DNA from: Microbulbifer sp. TB1203
GTDB lineage: Bacteria > Pseudomonadota > Gammaproteobacteria > Pseudomonadales > Cellvibrionaceae
NCBI RefSeq assembly: GCF_030997045.1
Contig: NZ_CP116899.1
Coordinates: forward strand, 3,744,001-3,808,000
DNA length: 64,000 nucleotides
Direction of reading: 5' to 3'
Shown here: in pieces, positions 17,971 to 24,697 of the stretch
Numbering within the stretch: position 1 is the stretch's first letter
Layout of the letters: every line of letters starts with the position of its first letter
Translations under genes and position numbers: made by a program
The notes under the pieces: model-generated
What the model was told of the DNA's origin: nothing
Seen by the model: only the letters and a program-made list of their open reading frames with translations
Database searches by the model: none

Positions 17971-19062
17971 ATGCACAAACCCAGAATGCACCTGCTCGCC
18001 TCCTTCGATATTGCGCACCTGCAGTACCTGGATGAGGCTGGCCGGGCCACCCAGGAACTCCCGGACTTCGCCACTCCCGATACCCTGCTCGCCTTCTACC
18101 GGCAAATGGCCCTGGCGCGGCTGTTGGATGACCGCGCGGTAAAGCTGCAGCGCACCGGGCAGTTGGGCACCTACCCCTCCAGCCTGGGCCAGGAGGCCAT
18201 CGGCGTGGGCACCGGCAGCGCGCTGGAGAAAAACGACGTCTACTGTCCCTACTACCGGGAGAGCGGCGCCCTGCTGGAGCGGGGCGTAAAGATCGAAGAG
18301 ATCCTCGCCATCTGGGGCGGCGACGAGCGCGGGCAGGACTTCCGCCACGCCCGCGAGGATCTGCCCCTCTGCGTGCCCATCGCCACCCAACTGCTGCACG
18401 CCGCCGGCGTGGCCTTCGCCCTCAAGTACAAGCGTGAACAACTGGACGAACCATCCCGGGTGGCGGTGGCCAGCGCCGGTGACGGCGCCACCTCCAAGGG
18501 CGATTTCCACGAGGCCCTGAACCTGATCGGTGTCTGGAAGCTGCCGGCAGTGTTCGTGATCAACAACAACCAATGGGCCATCTCGGTACCCCGCAGCGCC
18601 CAGAGCGCGTCGAAAACCATCGCCCAGAAGGCCATCGCCGCCGGTATCCCCGGCCTGCAGGTGGATGGCAACGACGTGATCGCGGTGCGCTCCGCGGTGG
18701 GGGATGCCATCGAGCGCGCGCGCAACGGCGAGGGCCCCACCCTGATCGAAGCCACCAGCTACCGACTCTGCGACCACACCACCGCCGACGACGCCAGCCG
18801 CTACCAGCCCGAGGAGGAGGTGCGCGAGGCCTGGAAGCGCGAGCCCCTGATCCGTCTCGGCCGCTACCTGCGCAACGAGGACCTTTGGAGCGACGAACAG
18901 GAGGATGAACTGCAGCGGGAGCTGGCGGAGGTGATGGAGAAAGCATTGCGCGCCCACGCCGAGCGCCCCAAAGACAAACCCACGGCGATGTTCGACCACC
19001 TCTATGCCCGGTTGCCGGAGGCCTTCCTGGAACAGTACGACCAATTGGCCGGGGAGCAGTGA
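17971..19062 (+). CDS. 2-oxoacid dehydrogenase E1 component, alpha subunit
   Basis: Thiamine-diphosphate-dependent decarboxylase subunit of a pyruvate or branched-chain 2-oxoacid dehydrogenase complex. The 363-residue protein has the ThDP/Mg motif, GDGATSKGDFHEALN followed 28 residues later by NNNQWAIS. The upstream segment LGTYPSSLGQEAIGVG is the substrate-channel region. The heterotetrameric (alpha/beta) form distinguishes it from the homodimeric AceE. AAGGA stands 9 bases before the ATG. Translation is coupled to E1beta (TGATG). Pyruvate versus branched-chain substrate is not settled by sequence alone. Confidence 0.93.
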   Translation: MHKPRMHLLASFDIAHLQYLDEAGRATQELPDFATPDTLLAFYRQMALARLLDDRAVKLQRTGQLGTYPSSLGQEAIGVGTGSALEKNDVYCPYYRESGALLERGVKIEEILAIWGGDERGQDFRHAREDLPLCVPIATQLLHAAGVAFALKYKREQLDEPSRVAVASAGDGATSKGDFHEALNLIGVWKLPAVFVINNNQWAISVPRSAQSASKTIAQKAIAAGIPGLQVDGNDVIAVRSAVGDAIERARNGEGPTLIEATSYRLCDHTTADDASRYQPEEEVREAWKREPLIRLGRYLRNEDLWSDEQEDELQRELAEVMEKALRAHAERPKDKPTAMFDHLYARLPEAFLEQYDQLAGEQ

Positions 19063-20057
19063 TGGCGCAGATTACCCTGCTGGAGGCGGTCACCCAGGCC
19101 CTGGCCCACGAACTGGAAGCGGACCCCCGGGTGGTGGTATTCGGCCAGGACGTGGGCGTCAACGGCGGCGTTTTCCGCGCTACCGAGGGCCTGCAGAAAA
19201 CCTTCGGCCCCGAGCGGGTTCTGGACACTCCACTGGCGGAAACCATGATCGCCGGCATCGCCGTGGGCATGGCCGCCCAGGGGCTGCGCCCGGTGGCCGA
19301 GTTCCAGTTTATGGGGTTCATCTACCCTGGCCTGGACCATATCCTCAACCACGCCGCGCGCTACCGGAACCGCACCCGCGGGCGCCTATTCTGTCCGATT
19401 GTCTACCGCGCGCCGTTTGGCGGTGGCATCCATGCGCCGGAACACCACTCCGAGAGCACCGAGGCCATCTTCGCCCATATCCCCGGGCTGCGCGTGGTGG
19501 TGCCCTCCTCCCCCGCACGCGCCTACGGCCTGCTGCTGGCGGCGATCCGCGATCCGGACCCGGTGATCTTCCTGGAGCCCAAGCGCATTTATCGCGCGGC
19601 CAAACAGGAGGTGCCGGACAACGGCGAGGCCCTGCCCCTGGACCGCTGTTTCGTGCTGCGCGAGGGAACCGATATCACCCTGATCTCCTGGGGCGCCTCG
19701 CTGAAGGAGACCCTGGAGGCCGCGGAACAACTGGCCGAAGAGGGCATAGAGGCGGAAGTCATCGACCCGGCCACCCTCAAGCCGCTGGATATCCACACCG
19801 TAATCGACTCGCTGGAAAAGACCGGCCGCTGCGTGGTGGTACACGAGGCGGCGCGTTTCGGCGGCCTGGGCGCGGAGATCGCCGCGCAGATCGGCGAATA
19901 CGCCTTCGACCTGCTCAAGGCGCCGGTGCAGCGGGTCACCGGCTACGACACGGTGATGCCCTACTACCAGCTGGAGGACAGCTACCTGCCCGACACGGAG
20001 CAAGTGCTCACTGCGGCCCGCGCCGCGATGGACTATCCAGGTGAGGGGGCGAAATGA
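19062..20057 (+). CDS. 2-oxoacid dehydrogenase E1 component, beta subunit
   Basis: Beta subunit of the ThDP-dependent E1; it supplies the other half of the active site. The 331-residue protein starts MAQITLLEAVTQALAHELE. It has the typical VVVFGQDVGVNGGVFRATEGL, ETMIAGIAVGMAAQGLRPVAE and FGGGIHAPEHHSES segments, plus the C-terminal transketolase domain (DITLISWGASLKETLEA, EAARFGGLGAEIAAQI). ATG 19062 overlaps the E1alpha stop by one base, so I prefer it to the GTG at 19059. E2 overlaps its 3' end by 4 bases (ATGA). Confidence 0.93.
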   Translation: MAQITLLEAVTQALAHELEADPRVVVFGQDVGVNGGVFRATEGLQKTFGPERVLDTPLAETMIAGIAVGMAAQGLRPVAEFQFMGFIYPGLDHILNHAARYRNRTRGRLFCPIVYRAPFGGGIHAPEHHSESTEAIFAHIPGLRVVVPSSPARAYGLLLAAIRDPDPVIFLEPKRIYRAAKQEVPDNGEALPLDRCFVLREGTDITLISWGASLKETLEAAEQLAEEGIEAEVIDPATLKPLDIHTVIDSLEKTGRCVVVHEAARFGGLGAEIAAQIGEYAFDLLKAPVQRVTGYDTVMPYYQLEDSYLPDTEQVLTAARAAMDYPGEGAK

Positions 20058-21244
20058 AAATCTTCAAGCTGCCGGACCTGGGCGAGGGCCTGCAGGATGC
20101 GGTAATCCGCGAATGGCACGTGGCCGAGGGCGAAACCGTCGCCATCAACCAGAACCTGGTCACAGTGGAGACCGCCAAGGCCCTGGTGGATGTGCCCGCC
20201 CCCTGGAGCGGCACCGTGGAAAAGCTCTACGCCGCCAAGGACGACACCATCGACGTCGGCCAGCCGCTGGTGGGTTTCGCCGATTCAGAGGACAGGGCCC
20301 CCCCCCTTGTAGGAGCGGCCCATGGCCGCGATCGATCTCCCTCCGAAGAAAAACCCTCCGACGCCGGCACCGTAGTGGGCAGAATCCAGCAAAGCGGACA
20401 AACGCTGGGCGAAGAAACCGCCCCCCGAGCACCGTTGCACCGCACCGCAACCCCCGCAGTCCGCGCCCTCGCCCGCCGCCTGGGAGTGGATCTCAGCCAG
20501 CGGCAACCGCAAAGGGAACGCTTCACCGCCGACGAAGTACGCGAGTTGGCCGGGCGGAAGCCGGAAAAGGAGAAGGAGAAGGAGAAGGAGAAGGAGAAGG
20601 AAGAGAAGCGCCCGGCCAAGGCACCCGCAAAACAGGCCTCCCCCGCCCGCCGCGCCATGGCCCTGGCCATGAGCCGGGCCCGCGACCAGGTGGCGCCCAT
20701 GACCCTGTGCGACCAGCTGGACATTTCCACCTGGTGGGGCGAGCAATCCGCCACCCTGCGCCTGATCCGCGCCGTGCAAGAGGCCAGCGCCGCCGAACCG
20801 AACCTGAACGCCCTCTACGAAAACGACATCCTCTCCCCCTCCGAAACCGTCAATATCGGCGTGGCGGTGGATTCTCCCCGCGGTCTCTACGTGCCCGTAC
20901 TCAGGGATGTGGCCACGCGCTCCGACGAAGAGTTGCTGAAACAGATAGAGGACTACAAAGAGCAGGCCCGCGAGACCGGTATCGCCCGGGAGGACCTGCA
21001 GGGCGCCACCATACTGCTGTCCAACTTCGGCGGCATGGCCGGCCGCTACGCCACACCGGTAGTGCTGCCGCCCACAGTGGCGATTGTCGGTGCCGGGCGC
21101 ATATTTCAGGGGGTGGTTGCGGTGGATGACAAACCGGCGGTGCGCCCCCTCCTCCCCCTCTCCATCAGCGCCGACCACCGGGCGGTTACCGGCGGCGAAC
21201 TGGCGCGCTTCCTGAAATCATTGATGGAATCCCTGTCTTCGTAG
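20054..21244 (+). CDS. 2-oxoacid dehydrogenase E2 component (dihydrolipoamide acyltransferase) with repeat-expanded linkers
   Basis: E2 transfers the acyl group to CoA and forms the complex core. The 396-residue protein has one lipoyl domain (lipoyl-Lys42 in VETAKALVD), an E3-binding domain (about 127-166, ATPAVRALARRLGVDL) and a catalytic domain. The first linker contains an in-frame copy of the genome's REP-like repeat (encoding LVGAAHGRDRS), just behind a run of nine C. The second linker is a KE dipeptide repeat from a GAGAAG hexamer. The active-site motif reads DHRAVTGG: the His is kept but the usual Asp of HxxxDG is Thr. E3 is not in this cluster. The TAG stop lies in the next inverted repeat. 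Confidence 0.92.
   Translation: MKIFKLPDLGEGLQDAVIREWHVAEGETVAINQNLVTVETAKALVDVPAPWSGTVEKLYAAKDDTIDVGQPLVGFADSEDRAPPLVGAAHGRDRSPSEEKPSDAGTVVGRIQQSGQTLGEETAPRAPLHRTATPAVRALARRLGVDLSQRQPQRERFTADEVRELAGRKPEKEKEKEKEKEKEEKRPAKAPAKQASPARRAMALAMSRARDQVAPMTLCDQLDISTWWGEQSATLRLIRAVQEASAAEPNLNALYENDILSPSETVNIGVAVDSPRGLYVPVLRDVATRSDEELLKQIEDYKEQARETGIAREDLQGATILLSNFGGMAGRYATPVVLPPTVAIVGAGRIFQGVVAVDDKPAVRPLLPLSISADHRAVTGGELARFLKSLMESLSS
20309..20338. repeat. REP-like unit inside the E2 coding sequence
   Basis: TGTAGGAGCGGCCCATGGCC plus GCGATCGATC matches the intergenic GTAGGAGCGGCC family, but it lies in frame in the linker between the lipoyl and E3-binding domains. In this reading frame the TAG is split between codons (TTG-TAG is read as CTT GTA GGA), so the frame stays open. 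Confidence 0.85.
20564..20608 (+). repeat. GAGAAG hexanucleotide tandem repeat in E2
   Basis: Five perfect GAGAAG units (20570-20599), flanked by near-copies, encode alternating Lys-Glu in the flexible linker before the catalytic domain. Gain or loss of units would keep the frame and change linker length. Confidence 0.9.
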
Positions 21245-21293
21245 GGTGCAACCTGCGCACCGCTGGCGATGTCGGTGCGCAGGTTGCACCCTA
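21242..21293. repeat. Perfect 21-bp inverted repeat behind E2
   Basis: Left arm 21242-21262 begins TAGGGTGCAACC, and right arm 21273-21293 is its exact complement ending GGTTGCACCCTA, with a 10-base loop. The first three bases are the E2 stop codon. It probably ends the operon transcript or stabilises its 3' end; no T-run follows. Confidence 0.85.
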
Positions 21294-21358
21294 TAATCAA
21301 CTCCACTCCAATATCCTTCAAAAATTCCTGTGGGAATTGCCCTTTCGGTTTGCTATCG

Positions 21359-21381
21359 TTAAGTTTCAAATCGAAACTTAA
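21359..21381. promoter_or_regulatory. Candidate autoregulatory operator of the DeoR-type gene
   Basis: TTAAGTTTC, five bases, GAAACTTAA form a perfect 9-bp dyad ending six bases before the regulator's ATG. Its TTTC/GAAA core resembles known DeoR/GlpR-family sites. Overlap with the translation start suggests autorepression, possibly extending to glmS. Binding is an inference. Confidence 0.5.
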
Positions 21382-21387
21382 CTGATC

Positions 21388-22224
21388 ATGTCCAAACGCA
21401 ACACCCTTCAACGCCGACATCGCATACTGGAACAGCTCAACGAAGCCGGCGAGGCCAGTGTGGAGCAACTGGCGCGGCAATTCGAAACCTCAGAAGTTAC
21501 GATTCGCAAGGACCTCACCGCCATGGAGAGCGCCGGCCTGCTGCTGCGACGCCACGGGGGCGCCATTCCGGTACCGCGGGAAATGGTGGCAGAGGAGGCT
21601 CCCTCTGAGGTAAAGCGCGCCATCGGCCGCGCCGCCGCGGCGCTGATTCCCGACCACCACCGCATAGTGATCGATTACGGCCGCACCACCGCGGCGATGA
21701 TCCCCGAGCTGGATCGAAAACGCGGCCTGGTAGTGATGACCAACTCACTGCACGTGGCCAACGCCCTGCGCGAACTGGAGAACGAACCCACCCTGCTGAT
21801 GACCGGCGGCACCTGGGACCCCCATTTCGAGGCCTTCCAGGGCCGGGTGGCGGAACAGGTGTTGCGAGGCTATGACTTCGACCGGGCCTTTATCGGCGCC
21901 GACGGCATCGACCTGGAGCGCGGCACCTGCACCTTCAACGAGCAGATAGGCCTTTCAAGAGTGATGGCCGACGTAGCGCGGGAGGTGGTGGTACTGGCGG
22001 AATCCAGCAAGGTGGGCCGCCGCATCCCTAACCTGGAGCTGCCCTGGGACCAGGTGGACACCCTGGTGACCGACAGCGGCCTGGAGGAAGAAGCACAGAG
22101 GAAATTGGAATCCCAAGGCGTGCGGGTAATCCGCGCCCCCCTGGGAACGCCGAACCATTCTTCGAGAGCTGAAGGCTCCAGCTCAGCATCGCGGCCAACG
22201 GCCGCGCCCACAGAAAGAACTTGA
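21388..22224 (+). CDS. DeoR/GlpR-family regulator adjacent to glmS (GlmR-like)
   Basis: DeoR-type regulator that probably senses a phosphorylated sugar. The 278-residue protein has an N-terminal winged helix (RRHRILEQLNEAGEASVEQLARQFETSEVTIRKDL, in two pieces: helix 1 then recognition helix at about 32-42) followed by the RHGGAIP hinge. The sugar-binding DeoRC domain contains IVIDYGRTTAAMIPEL and FIGADGIDLERG. A DeoR-type gene in this place precedes glmS in Pseudomonas (GlmR). The last ~25 residues are low-complexity and overlap a repeat-like sequence near 22140, suggesting a repeat-altered C-terminus. glmS starts 20 bases later. Confidence 0.85.
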   Translation: MSKRNTLQRRHRILEQLNEAGEASVEQLARQFETSEVTIRKDLTAMESAGLLLRRHGGAIPVPREMVAEEAPSEVKRAIGRAAAALIPDHHRIVIDYGRTTAAMIPELDRKRGLVVMTNSLHVANALRELENEPTLLMTGGTWDPHFEAFQGRVAEQVLRGYDFDRAFIGADGIDLERGTCTFNEQIGLSRVMADVAREVVVLAESSKVGRRIPNLELPWDQVDTLVTDSGLEEEAQRKLESQGVRVIRAPLGTPNHSSRAEGSSSASRPTAAPTERT

Positions 22225-22244
22225 ACCCAAAGAGGTAAACCAAC

Positions 22245-24074
22245 ATGTGTGGAATCGTAGGCGCGCTGGCCCAGCGCAACGTCAATGAAATCCTGCTGGA
22301 GGGGCTCCGCCGCCTGGAGTACCGAGGCTACGACTCCGCCGGCGTCTGCCTGCTGGACGGCGACAGCCAGCTGCAACTGCGCAAAAGCCAGGGCAAGGTG
22401 GCGGACCTGGAGTCCCGGCTCGTTGCCGACCCCGCCATCGGCCGCCTGGGCATCGCCCACACCCGATGGGCCACCCACGGCGCCCCATCGGATGGCAACG
22501 CCCACCCGCATCGCTCGGAACATATCGCCCTGGTACACAACGGCATTATCGAAAACCACCAGCCTCTGCGCGCGGACCTGCAGGCGCGGGGCTATCAGTT
22601 CGACTCGGATACCGATACCGAAGTGGTGGTGCACCTGATCCACTCACTGGCGGCCGAGGGCCACAGCCTGGTGGAGGCGGTCACCACCGCCATCGGGCAG
22701 CTCGACGGCGCCTACGCCCTGGGGGTGATCAGCGCCGACGAACCGGGCACCCTGGTCTGTGCCCGTTCCGGCAGCCCGCTGGTGGTGGGCGTGGGCATCG
22801 AGGAGAACTTTATCGCCTCCGATCCCATGGCCCTGCGCCAGGTCACCGACCGCTTTATCTTCCTCGAAGAGGGCGACGTGGCAGAGATCACCGCCGCCGG
22901 CATTGCCATCCGCGACAGGAGCGGCGAGGAAGTCAGCCGTCCGGTGCACAAACTGGACGGCGGCCACGACGCCGCAGACAAGGGCCGTTACCGCCACTAT
23001 ATGCAGAAGGAAATCTTCGAGCAGCCGGAAGTGGCGGCCGCCACCCTCGCCGGCCGCATCGGTGCGAAAAGCGTACTCGCCGAGGCCCTGGGCACCCGCG
23101 CCAACGAACTGCTGCCCCAGGTGAAGCAGGTACAGATTGTCGCCTGCGGCACCAGCTACCACGCCGGTCTGGTGACCCGCTACTGGCTGGAAGACTGGGC
23201 GGGTGTGCCCTGTTCCGTGGAGGTGGCCAGCGAGATCCGCTACCGCAAAACCGCGGTTCGTCCGGGCACCCTGTTCGTCACCATCTCCCAGTCCGGTGAG
23301 ACCGCCGACACCCTGGCCGCGCTGCGCCAGGCGAAGGAACTGGGCTACCTCGCCTCCCTGGCCATCTGCAATGTGCCCAACAGCTCCCTGGTGCGCGAAT
23401 CGGAAATGTCACTGATGACCCTGGCGGGCCCGGAGATCGGCGTGGCCTCCACCAAGGCGTTCACCACCCAGCTGGTGGCGCTACAGCTGTTCTGCATCGC
23501 CCTGGCCAGGGCCAACGGTATGCCCGCGGAACGGGAAGCGGAGCTGGTCGGGGCCCTGCACCGCCTGCCGGAACTGATGGAGCAGTTCACCGGCCTGGAC
23601 AAGCTGGTACGGGCCACCTCCGAGGCCTTCGCCGAGAAGCACCACGCCCTGTTCCTCGGCCGCGGTGTGGAATACCCCATCGCGCTGGAAGGCGCGCTCA
23701 AGCTGAAGGAAATCTCCTATATCCACGCCGAAGCCTACCCCGCCGGCGAACTCAAGCACGGCCCGCTGGCCCTCGTGGACGCGGACATGCCGGTAATCGC
23801 CATCGCCCCCAACGACGAGTTGCTGGAGAAACTCAAATCCAACCTGCAGGAAGTGCGCGCCCGCGGCGGCGAGCTGTTTGTGTTCACCAGCCCCAAGGCC
23901 GGCTTCACCAGCGAGCCGGGCATCACAGTGGTGGAGGTTCCGGACGCCCCCGAAAGCCTGGCGCCGATCCTGTACACGGTGCCACTACAGTTGCTCAGCT
24001 ACCACGTGGCCCTGCTCAAAGGCACCGACGTGGACCAGCCGCGCAACCTGGCCAAGTCGGTGACGGTGGAGTAA
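22245..24074 (+). CDS. glmS: Glutamine-fructose-6-phosphate aminotransferase (isomerizing)
   Basis: GlmS makes glucosamine-6-phosphate from fructose-6-phosphate and glutamine, the first step of the amino-sugar pathway. The 609-residue length is standard. Cys2 (MCGIVGA) is the glutaminase nucleophile. RRLEYRGYDSAG and the HTRWATHG loop belong to the N-terminal Ntn domain. Two SIS domains follow (CGTSYHAG, ISQSGETADTL, ASTKAFTTQ), ending PRNLAKSVTVE. AAGAGGT precedes the start. The gap to the regulator (20 bases) is too short for a glmS ribozyme. Its 3' end is the classic TnsD target of Tn7. Confidence 0.98.
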   Translation: MCGIVGALAQRNVNEILLEGLRRLEYRGYDSAGVCLLDGDSQLQLRKSQGKVADLESRLVADPAIGRLGIAHTRWATHGAPSDGNAHPHRSEHIALVHNGIIENHQPLRADLQARGYQFDSDTDTEVVVHLIHSLAAEGHSLVEAVTTAIGQLDGAYALGVISADEPGTLVCARSGSPLVVGVGIEENFIASDPMALRQVTDRFIFLEEGDVAEITAAGIAIRDRSGEEVSRPVHKLDGGHDAADKGRYRHYMQKEIFEQPEVAAATLAGRIGAKSVLAEALGTRANELLPQVKQVQIVACGTSYHAGLVTRYWLEDWAGVPCSVEVASEIRYRKTAVRPGTLFVTISQSGETADTLAALRQAKELGYLASLAICNVPNSSLVRESEMSLMTLAGPEIGVASTKAFTTQLVALQLFCIALARANGMPAEREAELVGALHRLPELMEQFTGLDKLVRATSEAFAEKHHALFLGRGVEYPIALEGALKLKEISYIHAEAYPAGELKHGPLALVDADMPVIAIAPNDELLEKLKSNLQEVRARGGELFVFTSPKAGFTSEPGITVVEVPDAPESLAPILYTVPLQLLSYHVALLKGTDVDQPRNLAKSVTVE

Positions 24075-24082
24075 CCAACGCT

Positions 24083-24108
24083 CCCCTCTCCCGCTTGCGG
24101 GAGAGGGG
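24083..24108. terminator. Strong hairpin behind glmS at the Tn7 attachment position
   Basis: CCCCTCTCCCGC, TT, GCGGGAGAGGGG form a perfect 12-bp stem starting 8 bases after the glmS stop. It may terminate glmS, although only TT follows, or be another mobile palindrome. It covers the position, about 25 bases past glmS, where Tn7 inserts in other bacteria. I see no Tn7 end repeats. Confidence 0.55.
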
Positions 24109-24201
24109 TTGGGGGAGAGGGAAAGCAGGTCGACCAGTTGCGTCGACACCAACACACTTGACTACAACATAGGCAGCTTGCTAGCTTGCCAAAAACCACC
24201 C

Positions 24202-24223
24202 TAGGAGCCTGCTGGCAGGCGAA
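24202..24223. repeat. TAGGAGCCTGC short palindromic repeat
   Basis: Second copy of the repeat seen at the atpD stop (one base different: CTGG for CTTG in the centre). It stands at the left border of the AT-rich segment. Confidence 0.6.
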
Positions 24224-24246
24224 AATATAGAAAAAAGGAACAAAAA

Positions 24247-24588
24247 ATGTCTAAATCTTCCATCTTCCATCTTGTGCTCACAATTATGCTCGCAGTGCCA
24301 GCTGGTGCACTCGCTGCTAACGGACATACAGGGCCGGTTAAAATAGCTTTTTTGGAAAACTGGGTATCCGGTGACGGTATATACCTTAAAACCGATCAAA
24401 GTAGCCTCACTAATCCCGCAGGGTGTCCCTCTACTGCCAGCTACCATATGCCTGCAAGTGCATCAGATATATCGCGCTCAATGTTGATAAGTGCCTATAT
24501 AGCAGGGAAACCGGTGAGGCTTGCAATATATGGTGGAGGGTGCTCTGCCGATAGACCACAGATTGTAGCTGTGGCATTTGGAGACTGA
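24247..24588 (+). CDS. Small secreted protein, possible SubB/ArtB-like B-subunit fold
   Basis: The 113-residue protein has a clear signal peptide (cleavage probably after ALA23). The mature ~90 residues contain two Cys (60 and 99) that could pair, and a pattern GDGIYLKT..C....YHMP...SRSMLISAYIAGKPVRLAIYGGGC. That pattern (strand, Cys, helix with small residues, strand, Cys) recalls small secreted OB-fold proteins related to subtilase cytotoxin B subunits. I cannot confirm that by eye. GC is clearly lower than in glmS. AGGAAC precedes the ATG. It lies 109 bases before a candidate ADP-ribosyltransferase gene on the same strand. Confidence 0.6.
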   Translation: MSKSSIFHLVLTIMLAVPAGALAANGHTGPVKIAFLENWVSGDGIYLKTDQSSLTNPAGCPSTASYHMPASASDISRSMLISAYIAGKPVRLAIYGGGCSADRPQIVAVAFGD

Positions 24589-24697
24589 TTTACCGCAACT
24601 GTGGAAAGGGCTGTATTGCAGCCCCGCCCATTAACGCAAACCAATAATAATCCCTGCCGCACGGAGTACCGCGGCAGCATAGCGACAGGCCGTTGCC

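Noticed and set aside
22139..22205. A copy of the GGGAACGCCGA repeat at the end of the DeoR-type gene
   Set aside because: The resemblance (TGGGAACGCCGAACC, GGCTCCAGCTCAGC) is real but too diverged to list as a repeat unit. I only mention it as a possible cause of the odd C-terminus.
22225..22244. glmS ribozyme
   Set aside because: The gap between regulator and glmS is only 20 bases; the ribozyme needs over 100 and is typical of Gram-positives.
24075..24240. Tn7 left or right end
   Set aside because: The place is right, but I could find no TGTGGGCGG-type end or repeated 22-bp TnsB-like sites, and no tns genes are in the window.
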